Shown: positions 8,992 to 17,692 of the stretch, in pieces
Numbering within the stretch: position 1 is the stretch's first letter
Layout of the letters: the number at the start of each line of letters is the position of its first letter
Source of the DNA: an uncultured Rikenellaceae bacterium
GTDB lineage: Bacteria; Bacteroidota; Bacteroidia; Bacteroidales; Rikenellaceae
DNA: 64,000 nucleotides
NCBI GenBank assembly: GCA_947038405.1
Contig: CAMQVY010000011.1
Location: forward strand, 1-64,000
Direction of reading: 5' to 3'
Made by a program: the position numbers and the translations under genes
Notes under the pieces: generated by a model
Database searches by the model: none
Told to the model about the DNA's origin: nothing
The model's input: only the letters and a program-made list of their open reading frames with translations

Positions 8992-10437
8992 ATGGAAGAG
9001 AGTAATAAAGTATTAGAAGATATAGCAGGGCAAGAGTATAAGTACGGTTTCGTAACCGATATTGAAACTGAGATGATTCCCAAAGGGTTAGATGAAGATG
9101 TTGTTCGTCTTATTTCATCTAAAAAAGATGAGCCTGAGTGGATGACGGAGTATAGACTGAAAGCTTTTCGCCATTGGCAAACTTTAGCTATGCCTAATTG
9201 GGCGCAGCTTAATATACCTGAAATAGATTATCAGGAGATCATATACTACGCGGCACCAAGAACAACTCCAAAGTATAAATCAATGGATGAAGTTGATCCT
9301 GAATTGATTGAGACTTTTGAGAAACTAGGTGTACCTATTGAGGAACAGATGGCTCTCGCTGGGGTAGCAATTGACGCCGTTATGGATTCTGTTTCGGTTG
9401 CAACAACGTTCAAAGCTTCCTTAGCTGAGAAGGGGATAATTTTTTGCTCTATAAGCGAAGCTATGAGAGAGTATCCCGATATGGTACGCAAATATATGGG
9501 AAGCGTTGTCCCTCACACAGATAATTTCTTTGCAGCTCTTAACGCTGCCGTATTTTCGGATGGATCTTTTTGTTATATCCCTAAGGGTGTGAGATGCCCA
9601 ATGGAGTTGAGCACTTATTTTAGAATCAACGCATCGGGAACAGGGCAGTTTGAAAGAACGCTAATTGTTGCAGACGAAGGGTCATATGTTAGTTATCTTG
9701 AGGGGTGTACTGCACCGCAAAGAGATGAAAATCAGCTACACGCAGCAGTCGTTGAGATTATTATTATGAAAGATGCAGAGGTGAAATACTCTACTGTTCA
9801 GAATTGGTATCCTGGAGATAAAAATGGTAAGGGTGGTATTTTTAATTTTGTTACTAAAAGAGGAATCTGTAAAGGAGCAAACTCTCGTCTATCATGGACG
9901 CAAGTTGAGACTGGATCTGCTGTAACATGGAAATATCCATCGTGTATATTAGCTGGAGAGAGTAGTGTTGCTGAGTTCTACTCTGTGGCACTAACAAATA
10001 ATTACCAACAAGCTGATACTGGAACAAAGATGATTCACCTTGGCAAGAACAGCCGTAGTAGAATCATCTCTAAAGGTATATCCGCAGGTAAAAGCCAAAA
10101 TACATATAGAGGATTGGTTAAAGTTGGTAAGCGTGCGGATGGGGCGAGAAATCACTCTCAGTGCGACTCACTTCTTGTTGGTGATAAGTGTGGAGCGCAT
10201 ACTTTTCCATATATGGATATCCAAAACCCTAATGCCGTTGTGGAGCATGAGGCTACAATATCTAAAATTAGCGAAGACCAGTTAAATTACTGTAATCAAC
10301 GAGGTATAAAAACCGAAGATGCTGTTGGTTTGATTGTTGGAGGTTATGCAAAAGAGGTATTAAATAAACTACCAATGGAGTTTGCAATTGAGGCTCAGAA
10401 ACTCTTAGCAATTAGTCTTGAAGGAAGTATTGGATAG
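8992..10437 (+). CDS. sufB: Fe-S cluster assembly scaffold SufB
   Basis: The 481-residue product matches SufB in length and sequence, including the region [19 protein letters not shown], the segment [20 protein letters not shown] and the C-terminal core with [20 protein letters not shown] and YCNQRGI. SufB forms the SufBC2D scaffold on which iron-sulfur clusters are built in the cytoplasm. It is the first gene of sufB-sufC-sufD-sufS, following a good promoter. No sufE or sufU partner for the desulfurase is found in the window. Confidence 0.97.
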   Translation: MEESNKVLEDIAGQEYKYGFVTDIETEMIPKGLDEDVVRLISSKKDEPEWMTEYRLKAFRHWQTLAMPNWAQLNIPEIDYQEIIYYAAPRTTPKYKSMDEVDPELIETFEKLGVPIEEQMALAGVAIDAVMDSVSVATTFKASLAEKGIIFCSISEAMREYPDMVRKYMGSVVPHTDNFFAALNAAVFSDGSFCYIPKGVRCPMELSTYFRINASGTGQFERTLIVADEGSYVSYLEGCTAPQRDENQLHAAVVEIIIMKDAEVKYSTVQNWYPGDKNGKGGIFNFVTKRGICKGANSRLSWTQVETGSAVTWKYPSCILAGESSVAEFYSVALTNNYQQADTGTKMIHLGKNSRSRIISKGISAGKSQNTYRGLVKVGKRADGARNHSQCDSLLVGDKCGAHTFPYMDIQNPNAVVEHEATISKISEDQLNYCNQRGIKTEDAVGLIVGGYAKEVLNKLPMEFAIEAQKLLAISLEGSIG

Positions 10438-10531
10438 AAATATAATTCAAAAAAACTGTCCTATAAAAAAAAGACTGTAAAGTCACAAGAAACAAGTATT
10501 AGTTATAGAAATAAAATAATAACGATATATA

Positions 10532-11281
10532 ATGTTAGAGATAAAAAATTTACACGCAAGTGTAAGCGGTAAAAAAATATTAAAAGGTATTAATCTTAGC
10601 GTTAATGCTGGTGAAATACACGCCATAATGGGGCCTAATGGTGCTGGGAAAAGTACTCTTGCCTCTGTATTGGCAGGAAATCCTAAGTTTGACATAACAG
10701 AAGGAGAGGTTATTTTTGAAGGCAAAAACCTATTAGAAGCAAGTGTTGAAGATAGAGCTAGAGCTGGTTTATTTCTAGGATTCCAATATCCTGTAGAGAT
10801 CCCAGGGGTTAGTATGGCTAACTTTATGAAACTTGCTGTTGCTGAAAGACGCAAGTACCAAGGTTTAGATCCATTAACTTCGAGTGAGTTCCTAAAGCTA
10901 ATGAGAGACAAAAGTAAAGTTGTGGAGCTTGGAGGTAAACTTATGGGAAGAGCTGTTAACGAAGGATTCTCTGGTGGCGAAAAGAAGCGTAATGAGATAT
11001 TTCAGATGGCAATGCTAGATCCTAAATTAGCAATTCTTGACGAAACTGATAGCGGTCTTGACATCGATGCTTTGAGAGTTGTGGCAACAGGTGTAACGAA
11101 ACTACACAGAGATGACAACGCAACAATTGTAATCACTCACTACCAAAGATTACTAGATTATATCGTTCCCGACTTTGTTCACGTGCTATATAATGGTCAA
11201 ATTATATATACTGGCACTAAAGAGTTAGCTCTGAAACTTGAGGCTGAAGGGTATGATTGGCTAATTAATAAAACTGAATAA
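10532..11281 (+). CDS. sufC: Fe-S cluster assembly ATPase SufC
   Basis: The 249-residue ABC-type ATPase has Walker A GPNGAGKST at residues 34-42, the SufC signature FSGGEKKRNEIFQM and Walker B LAILDETDSGLD. It powers conformational change of the SufB-SufD scaffold. It lies 94 bases after sufB and 8 bases before sufD. Length and motifs are all standard. Confidence 0.97.
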   Translation: MLEIKNLHASVSGKKILKGINLSVNAGEIHAIMGPNGAGKSTLASVLAGNPKFDITEGEVIFEGKNLLEASVEDRARAGLFLGFQYPVEIPGVSMANFMKLAVAERRKYQGLDPLTSSEFLKLMRDKSKVVELGGKLMGRAVNEGFSGGEKKRNEIFQMAMLDPKLAILDETDSGLDIDALRVVATGVTKLHRDDNATIVITHYQRLLDYIVPDFVHVLYNGQIIYTGTKELALKLEAEGYDWLINKTE

Positions 11282-11289
11282 TTTCTGAT

Positions 11290-12585
11290 ATGATAAAAAG
11301 TACAGAAGATAGATTATTAGAGCTATATTTTGCCAATTTAGATATTATTGGTGAAGGATTTCCTGTGGGCATAAACTCTAAACGTAGAGATTATATTGAG
11401 AGTTTTAATCTGCTTGGACTCCCATCTAGAAAAAATGAGGGGTACAGACGTACACCAGTTAAATGTCTATTTGAAAAAGAGTGGGAGAATTATTTCATTC
11501 CTATTCAAACATCTAATACGACTCATAACACGGAGAGTTGTAGCTCTTCTATTAAGGTCAATAATGGCTTTATTGAAGATGAATACAAGTGGTTGCTTAT
11601 GGACAATGGTGTTGCTATTGGTTCTATAAAGAGCGCGTTGGAGCATATGCCTGATGTTGTATTAGAACATCTAAATAGTATGGCGAAGAGCGATACAGAA
11701 CCATTAACTGCACTAAATAGCGCATTTATGCAGGATTGTGTATTTGTGTTTATTCCAAGAGAGGTTAACGTCGAACAGCCAATCTGCGTTGAATACAACT
11801 ACTCTGCAAAGGATCAGCAAGTAATGAGTTTTGCTCGAATGTTAGTTGTTGCTGAGGATGGTGCAGATGCTAAAATATCCATAACACATAAAAATATAGA
11901 TGGTTCATTTATGGTAAACTTCGTCAAAGAAGTATATGTAGGTGAGCGCACTACGATTGAAATAACTGAGTTTAGTGATATGGGGGAGAATAGCGTTCTT
12001 CTTAACAACAGTTACTCTGCTCAAATGAAACAGAGTAAATTGAGTGGAGTTAATATATGGCTCGGTGGCTCGGTGACTCGTTTTAATGGTGTAGGTAGTT
12101 TCAATTCTACCGATAGCGAAAATAGATTCTACGGACTATATGTTTCTGAAAAAGAGCAGATTTTCGATATAAATACATATATGAACCATACTGTTAGTGA
12201 TTGTCGAAGCTTCCAGCAGGTTAAAGGTATTGCAGGAGGAGACTCTATTGGTGCATTTACAGGGAGAGTCTATGTTGCAACTGATGCACAGAGAAGTGAC
12301 GCGGTTCAGCAGAGCAAAAATCTATTAATGGGAGATGATGCTAGAGTATATGCTGAACCTCAATTAGAGATATATGCTGATGATGTTAAGTGTAGTCATG
12401 GCGCAACTGTTGGACAAGTAAGTGATGATTCAATATACTATATGCGTCAAAGAGGTCTTAGCGAAGCTAATGCCCGAAAACTATTGATGCACGGGTATAT
12501 AAATGATATTATTATGCACTGTTCAATAGAACACCTTTGTGATGAAATTATATCTTCAGTGGATAGTATTGTCGATAGATTCTAA
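11290..12585 (+). CDS. sufD: Fe-S cluster assembly protein SufD
   Basis: The 431-residue protein is the SufB paralogue that completes the SufBC2D scaffold. The N-terminal half is divergent, as usual, while the C-terminal beta-helix core is conserved: DARVYAEPQLEIYADDVKCS, HGATVG and YYMRQRGLSEANARKLLMHG. It starts 8 bases after sufC. A structured 78-base gap separates it from sufS. Confidence 0.95.
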   Translation: MIKSTEDRLLELYFANLDIIGEGFPVGINSKRRDYIESFNLLGLPSRKNEGYRRTPVKCLFEKEWENYFIPIQTSNTTHNTESCSSSIKVNNGFIEDEYKWLLMDNGVAIGSIKSALEHMPDVVLEHLNSMAKSDTEPLTALNSAFMQDCVFVFIPREVNVEQPICVEYNYSAKDQQVMSFARMLVVAEDGADAKISITHKNIDGSFMVNFVKEVYVGERTTIEITEFSDMGENSVLLNNSYSAQMKQSKLSGVNIWLGGSVTRFNGVGSFNSTDSENRFYGLYVSEKEQIFDINTYMNHTVSDCRSFQQVKGIAGGDSIGAFTGRVYVATDAQRSDAVQQSKNLLMGDDARVYAEPQLEIYADDVKCSHGATVGQVSDDSIYYMRQRGLSEANARKLLMHGYINDIIMHCSIEHLCDEIISSVDSIVDRF

Positions 12586-12605
12586 TTAGAGATTTATAAA
12601 ACTTA

Positions 12606-12632
12606 ACTATGAGGGTGGTAACACCGCATAGT
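12606..12632 (+). other. Intra-operon hairpin between sufD and sufS
   Basis: ACTATG pairs with CATAGT and, inside it, GGTG pairs with CACC around a GTAA loop (a GNRA-type tetraloop), with a small AG/G internal loop. There is no T-tract, so it is not a standard terminator. It lies about 30 bases before the sufS ATG and could be an RNA stability or translation element; function is inference. Confidence 0.45.
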
Positions 12633-12663
12633 AGAGGTGAATATTATAGTATATACAAAGATT

Positions 12664-13890
12664 ATGGAGCATTTCGATATAAATAAAGTACGTGCAGAGT
12701 TCCCTATTTTAGAACAATTGGTACACAAAAAGCCATTGATCTATTTAGATAGCGGAGCTACAGCACAAAAACCTTTACAGGTTATTGAGTGCGTCAATAG
12801 ATTGCATAGAGAGCTAAACTCAAATATACACAGAGGTGTACACTATTTAAGTGAACGAGTTACGGAGGAGTATGAGGCAGCTAGAGAGTGTGTGAGGAGG
12901 TTTATTGGAGCTAAAGAGTGTGCAGAAGTTATTTTCACATCTGGTGCCACTGCTGGGGTAAATTGTGTCGCATACAGCTTTGGTGAAGCATTCATCAAAG
13001 AGGGGGATAATGTCGTTATAAGCGAGATGGAACACCACTCTAACATAGTCCCTTGGCAACTGATCTGTGATCGTAAAGGGGCCTCTATTCGAGTGCTACC
13101 ATTCGATGAAAAAGGGTGCTTATGTATTGACCAGCTAGATGGGTTGATTGATGAGAGAACTCGTATTGTCGCTGTAACACAAGCATCTAATGTACTGGGA
13201 ACTAGACCTAATATAAAGAGAATAGCTCAAATAGCTCATGCTAAGAGTGTTCCAGTATTGATTGATGGATGCCAAGGCATTGTACATGGTCAAGTTGATG
13301 TTTCAGAGCTAGATTGTGATTTCTATCTCTTCTCTGGACACAAACTATATGCACCAACAGGTATCGGAGTTCTTTACGGAAAAAGAGAGTGGCTAGAAAA
13401 GATGCCTCCATTTATGGGAGGCGGTGATATGGTTGCTACTGTATCATTTCAAAAGACAACATATGCAGAGCTACCTCTTCGCTTTGAGGCGGGAACTTCA
13501 AATTATATAGGCGCAATTGCACTTGCCGAAGCAATTAAATTTATTCAACGATTCGACATGGCAGAGATTGCTAAACACGAACACTCTCTACTGAAATATG
13601 CCGAAAAAAATATCTCGAATATTGATGGAGTGAAAATATACGGAGAGTGCAAAGATAAATGTGCAATAGTATCCTTTAACATTGAGGGGATTCACCCATA
13701 TGACTTAGGTATGATTGTTGATAAATTAGGAGTTGCTATTCGTACTGGAACGCACTGTGCTGAGCCTGTAATGACACACTACGGAGTTACTGGTATGTGT
13801 AGAGCATCATTCGGAATATATAATACTATCGAGGATATAGATGTATTTAAATCTGCGCTTGATCGTGCAGTCGGGATGCTGAGAAACTAG
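12664..13890 (+). CDS. sufS: Cysteine desulfurase SufS
   Basis: SufS removes sulfur from L-cysteine to supply the SufBCD scaffold and uses PLP. The PLP lysine is in DFYLFSGHKLYAPTG (Lys about 227) and the catalytic cysteine in AIRTGTHCAEPVM (Cys about 365); EMEHHSNIVPW and the RFEAGTSN motif are present. I chose the ATG at 12664 (408 residues, beginning MEHFDINKVRAEFPIL), which matches the family; an in-frame GTG nine codons upstream is possible but falls just after a hairpin. It is the fourth gene of the suf cluster. Confidence 0.96.
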   Translation: MEHFDINKVRAEFPILEQLVHKKPLIYLDSGATAQKPLQVIECVNRLHRELNSNIHRGVHYLSERVTEEYEAARECVRRFIGAKECAEVIFTSGATAGVNCVAYSFGEAFIKEGDNVVISEMEHHSNIVPWQLICDRKGASIRVLPFDEKGCLCIDQLDGLIDERTRIVAVTQASNVLGTRPNIKRIAQIAHAKSVPVLIDGCQGIVHGQVDVSELDCDFYLFSGHKLYAPTGIGVLYGKREWLEKMPPFMGGGDMVATVSFQKTTYAELPLRFEAGTSNYIGAIALAEAIKFIQRFDMAEIAKHEHSLLKYAEKNISNIDGVKIYGECKDKCAIVSFNIEGIHPYDLGMIVDKLGVAIRTGTHCAEPVMTHYGVTGMCRASFGIYNTIEDIDVFKSALDRAVGMLRN

Positions 13891-13952
13891 AAACTGCCAT
13901 ATACGACCACAACACGTGATTGTAACAAACTAATAATATATAATTATAAAAT

Positions 13953-14642
13953 ATGCCATTTATTGTACTTGAAGGGTTAGACGGAGCAGGTAAATCAACC
14001 CAATTAGCCTTAATTAAGGAGCTGCTAAACAAAAGAGGTGAAGAGTGTGAATATCTACACTTCCCACGATTTGACTCCCCTGTTTATGGTGATTTAATAG
14101 CGCGCTTTCTAAGGGGTGACCTTGGTAGCTTAGATCAAGTCAACCCATATCTAGTGGCACTACTTTTTGCAGGAGATCGCGCAAATGCAGCAAAACAACT
14201 GCAAGAGTGGCTAGATAGCGGTAAAAGTGTCCTTTTGGATAGATACGTCTACTCAAATATCGGATACCAATGTGCAAAACTTAAAGAGGTTAATCAACAA
14301 GATGAACTGCGCGATTGGATTTTAGATGTGGAATACAATCAGTTTGCTATTCCGAAACCAGATATATCAATTTTTTTAGATGTACCCTTTGAATTCACAG
14401 CTGCAAAACTAGCAGAAGAGAGAGCTGGAGATGACAGATCATACCTAAATGGTAAGAGAGACATTCACGAAGATTCGTTAGATCTACAAAAACGAGTACG
14501 TGAAATATATCTAAGAAGTGCTGAGATTGATGACAAATTAACTGTCGTTAATTGTGGAACTGAAGAGAATAAGATGGCAGCTCCCCAAACAATATTTAAC
14601 CGAATTGAAGAGGTTTTAAATAGTATGAATATAATATTTTAA
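13953..14642 (+). CDS. tmk: Thymidylate kinase
   Basis: The 229-residue protein phosphorylates dTMP to dTDP for DNA synthesis. The P-loop EGLDGAGKST is at residues 7-16, the DRY/DRYVYSNI substrate motif follows, and the LID region contains ERAGDDRSYLNG. The gene lies 62 bases after sufS and 4 bases before the next gene, so it may be read partly from the suf promoter. Length is slightly above the usual 205-215 residues, with no extra domain. Confidence 0.93.
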   Translation: MPFIVLEGLDGAGKSTQLALIKELLNKRGEECEYLHFPRFDSPVYGDLIARFLRGDLGSLDQVNPYLVALLFAGDRANAAKQLQEWLDSGKSVLLDRYVYSNIGYQCAKLKEVNQQDELRDWILDVEYNQFAIPKPDISIFLDVPFEFTAAKLAEERAGDDRSYLNGKRDIHEDSLDLQKRVREIYLRSAEIDDKLTVVNCGTEENKMAAPQTIFNRIEEVLNSMNIIF

Positions 14643-14646
14643 TTGT

Positions 14647-15768
14647 ATGAATGGTCGTGCGTATCGTGTTATTATGACTCTTTTTAGATTAATACTCTCT
14701 GCTGTATTTATTTTTTCAGGATTCTCAAAGTCAATTGACCCATGGGGAACTGCAATAAAAATCGGAGAGTACATAGCAACTATTAATCTGCAATTTTCTG
14801 ATGATATATACCTTGGACTATCATTCCTTCTATGTGGCGGGGAGTTACTACTTGGACTCCTACTCATTTTTGGCGTATGGAAAAGAGTCTTCTCTACAGT
14901 AGCAATGCTGTTCATGGCTGTAATGACACTTTTAACGCTATGGATTGCCATTTGGAACCCAGTAGCAGATTGCGGCTGCTTTGGAGATGCAATGAAACTC
15001 AGTAACTGGGAAACATTCTTCAAAAATTTACTCCTCTTACCGATGAGTATTATGTTGTGGAGAGCATGGCTTCAAACAAATACTAAAATATCTGAGTCAG
15101 CAGGATCTACTATAATAAGAATTATATTGCCTATTGGAGTGCTGAGCACAATCTCATTCGGATTATGCTTATACTCATTCCATCACCTACCAATGATAGA
15201 TTTTTTACCGTACAAAGTTGGGGTAAATATACTCTCAGAGTTTGAAAATGAGGGAGAAAACTCTCATAATGAGGAGACAATATTAATATATAAAGACAAA
15301 AATAGCGGAGAACTTGAAGAGTTTACATTAAATGACACAGAGTGGTATGACACTCTACGCTGGGAATATGTAGAATCAATTGTCACGTCTGAGAATAAGA
15401 TAAGCGAGATAAATGAATTTATGCTATTCAATGGTACTGACTTTGTTACAGATCAAATACTAGCACAAGAGCGTGTACTCTTAATATCTATTTGGGATAT
15501 GGCTATTCCAATTTCAAATAAATGTATGGACAACTTAGTTAAATTAGTAGATAGCCTTTCTATTTCTAATAAGGGGTATAAAATATATTGCATAACACCA
15601 TCTTCACTAGAGCAATATCCGCACATTAATATTGGCGGTTCAACCATCAAAACACTAAATATAGATGGTAAAACATTGAAAAGTGCAATCAGAAGTAAGG
15701 TTGGAGTTATAGAGATTGACAACGGTATTATAACCGCAAAAAGAAGCTGCTACGACGCACTGAATTAA
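14647..15768 (+). CDS. DoxX-type membrane protein with thioredoxin-like tail (BT_3928-like family)
   Basis: The 373-residue protein begins with a DoxX-like four-helix membrane domain (about residues 1-135) ending in the conserved segment WNPVADCGCFGDAMKLSNWE, then another helix near 155-175 and a soluble C-terminal half. The C-terminal half has the spacing of a thioredoxin-like fold, but the place where CxxC would lie reads ISIWDMAIPISNKCMD, with only one cysteine. This architecture is widespread in Bacteroidota, where it is named after BT_3928. The CGC motif suggests redox or quinone-linked chemistry, which is inference. It follows tmk by 4 bases. Confidence 0.8.
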   Translation: MNGRAYRVIMTLFRLILSAVFIFSGFSKSIDPWGTAIKIGEYIATINLQFSDDIYLGLSFLLCGGELLLGLLLIFGVWKRVFSTVAMLFMAVMTLLTLWIAIWNPVADCGCFGDAMKLSNWETFFKNLLLLPMSIMLWRAWLQTNTKISESAGSTIIRIILPIGVLSTISFGLCLYSFHHLPMIDFLPYKVGVNILSEFENEGENSHNEETILIYKDKNSGELEEFTLNDTEWYDTLRWEYVESIVTSENKISEINEFMLFNGTDFVTDQILAQERVLLISIWDMAIPISNKCMDNLVKLVDSLSISNKGYKIYCITPSSLEQYPHINIGGSTIKTLNIDGKTLKSAIRSKVGVIEIDNGIITAKRSCYDALN

Positions 15769-15848
15769 TCGAACATAGATTATAGCTACTTAACTCTAAA
15801 TAGGTTTTAAATCCTTGATACAATCATTTTACAGACTTGATTAAATGA

Positions 15849-15894
15849 ATATTAGCGGCTTATATCATACAAATATGATATAAGCCGCTAATAT
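15849..15894. terminator. Bidirectional terminator hairpin between convergent genes
   Basis: A perfect 21-base stem (15849-15869 with 15874-15894; ATATTAGCGGCTTATATCAT...) closes a 4-base CAAA loop. It sits between the stop codons of the DoxX-like gene (plus) and the FKBP gene (minus). Long T-tracts are absent; the AT-rich base of the stem may serve instead. Confidence 0.75.
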
Positions 15895-15936
15895 ATTACA
15901 TAGTTATATATACGTCATAAAACGTAATTATACCTG

Positions 15937-16989
15937 CTATTTATCTTCGTCATCCTTTTTAGGTAAAATCTCTATTGAGAATATCAATGGAGAGTATGGT
16001 TGAATCACTGATGCACCATCTGTCTTACCTAGATTACCATAACCATATTTAGATGCAAATACCATCGTGAATTTACATCCATATCTAAGAGTATCTGTTT
16101 CAATGATTTTTTTGAAAGCAGCAATCTCAGTAGACGTAGGTGAATATGTCCCCAGAAGTCCTGTAATATCCTGATTCCACTCAACTAAAGCTGTATCTGG
16201 ATAGTTAGTATCAATAATAAATCCATCGATTGCTTTTGCAACATACTTATATTGAAACGAAGAGTCTACTCCAATTAAATCTTTCATATCTACTCCAGTA
16301 TAATCAACAGAAGCGTAAAAATTTGGTGCAATAGTATCCGTCTCATTCTCAACACCTATAAAATTTGCCTTTGCATAATCATACACTAGCTTATTCTCAT
16401 ACGATGTCATACTCCTAACCGCAGCAGTCGCAACCATTTTAATTATCGCTGGCTTATTAGGACTTATCACAACATTACCATGATAACCCCATGCAAACCC
16501 AAACAGAGCATTTCCACTACCAAAATCACCATACCCAACCGTAGAGGGCATAATAAGCTCAACCTCTTGACCAACTTTCATAGTCTTTAATGCCTCGTAT
16601 TGACCTGGGGTCACTCCACTACTATCTTTAACGATTCGTACTAATTGAGGAGTATAGTGTGTTCTTGGACTAAATACACCTATATCAAATATACGTTTAG
16701 CGATATCTTCATACCTATTAGCATAGATATTCTCCTGCAAGTTATACCCAACATAGTTAAGTAGTACCCACATACCATCTTTAATCTCCTCTGCTCCAGC
16801 CTCTGCCTCTTTAACAGTGGTAATATACATACCATCCTGAAACTTCTGTGCATTAGGTCTATTCAACTTAACCCACGCATCAAGAGACTCTTGCTCTATA
16901 ATATTAGGCTCTTCAGTAGTTATCTCTGCACATGAAAATAGTGAAACGATAAATAGTGATACAAACAGTGTTTTAATAGTATATTTCAT
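15937..16989 (-). CDS. FKBP-type peptidyl-prolyl isomerase lipoprotein (two FKBP-like regions)
   Basis: A lipoprotein signal ends in SLFSC with the lipidated Cys at residue 20. Two FKBP-like regions follow: the first ends MPSTVGYGDFGSGN with a later PAIIKMVATA, and the second ends KYGYGNLGKTDGASVIQPYS then PLIFSIEILP. FKBP proteins catalyse proline isomerisation and help fold envelope proteins; here the protein would be anchored in the outer or inner membrane facing the periplasm. The next gene upstream (6 bases away) encodes a second, single-domain FKBP lipoprotein, so they form a pair. Whether the first domain is catalytically active is unclear. Confidence 0.82.
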   Translation of the reverse strand: MKYTIKTLFVSLFIVSLFSCAEITTEEPNIIEQESLDAWVKLNRPNAQKFQDGMYITTVKEAEAGAEEIKDGMWVLLNYVGYNLQENIYANRYEDIAKRIFDIGVFSPRTHYTPQLVRIVKDSSGVTPGQYEALKTMKVGQEVELIMPSTVGYGDFGSGNALFGFAWGYHGNVVISPNKPAIIKMVATAAVRSMTSYENKLVYDYAKANFIGVENETDTIAPNFYASVDYTGVDMKDLIGVDSSFQYKYVAKAIDGFIIDTNYPDTALVEWNQDITGLLGTYSPTSTEIAAFKKIIETDTLRYGCKFTMVFASKYGYGNLGKTDGASVIQPYSPLIFSIEILPKKDDEDK

Positions 16990-16995
16990 ATCTTG

Positions 16996-17532
16996 TTATT
17001 TTAAATCTATGATATTAAGTATATAAAGTATTGCGCTATTGCCACCAACACCTTGAGCAGAGTGGTCCCCATATGCAAGATCTGATGTTATGTATAAATG
17101 GATTGAATCACCAACTCGACAGTTAGGTAATCCATATTCTATACCCTTTATTAAGCCTCCACTTCCAACTTTTACTCTGCGAGGTGTTAAGTCCCAGTAT
17201 TGAGTGTTAATTCCATCTACTGCATCCACAAGACTCTTCTTATTTGTATAAAACCATTGCGAACTTGGAGAGGAGCCAAATGTATATGCCTCAAAATTAA
17301 AAGATATAGAGTCTCCCGATTTAGAATCCACTAATTCGTCTCGTCCATATCGATCTCCATTAATAATAGATTTGTAAACCCCTTCAACATTAACATATTC
17401 AACACCTTTATTGTCAAGATACTTAACAATAGAACTTATCTGATTGGGTAAAACATCTGCGTCTGACCCACAAGAGTAAGTCAGACACAGAGTTGAAATT
17501 ATTATAAATATAGTAAAGACTAACGTCCTCAT
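16996..17532 (-). CDS. FKBP-type peptidyl-prolyl isomerase lipoprotein (single domain)
   Basis: The 178-residue protein has a lipoprotein signal with Cys at residue 21 (TLCLTYSCGSD) and a C-terminal FKBP-like region: RRVKVGSGGLIKGIEYGLPN, then VGDSIHLYITSDLAYGDHSA and GNSAILYILNIIDL, the common FKBP ending. It is transcribed first of the two-gene FKBP cluster, 6 bases before the larger FKBP gene. An 8-base inverted repeat (17548-17580) lies directly upstream of its start. Confidence 0.8.
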   Translation of the reverse strand: MRTLVFTIFIIISTLCLTYSCGSDADVLPNQISSIVKYLDNKGVEYVNVEGVYKSIINGDRYGRDELVDSKSGDSISFNFEAYTFGSSPSSQWFYTNKKSLVDAVDGINTQYWDLTPRRVKVGSGGLIKGIEYGLPNCRVGDSIHLYITSDLAYGDHSAQGVGGNSAILYILNIIDLK

Positions 17533-17547
17533 TTAAATCACTTTCAT

Positions 17548-17580
17548 TGTCAATAATTATAGCTTAACTCAATATTGACA
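17548..17580. promoter_or_regulatory. Inverted repeat upstream of the FKBP pair
   Basis: TGTCAATA (17548-17555) and TATTGACA (17573-17580) are perfect 8-base arms 17 bases apart, starting 16 bases upstream of the FKBP start codon. It could be an operator or a 5' UTR hairpin. No family of regulator can be assigned. Confidence 0.3.
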
Positions 17581-17692
17581 CAATTAAAAAACACCTTAAT
17601 ACAACTCTACAAACCTACATATTTTTTTTGCCAAAAGCAAGTAATATATATAATGCTCCATTAGAGAACTACTAAGAGTCCTTTTTTATTGT

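Noticed and set aside
12606-12632. T-box-like string AGGGTGGTAACACCGC before sufS
   Set aside because: A T-box needs AGGGTGGNACCGCG within a long leader with a specifier loop and an antiterminator; here two bases are inserted, the spacer is only 78 bases inside an operon, and sufS is not a T-box target. The string is explained by a local hairpin.
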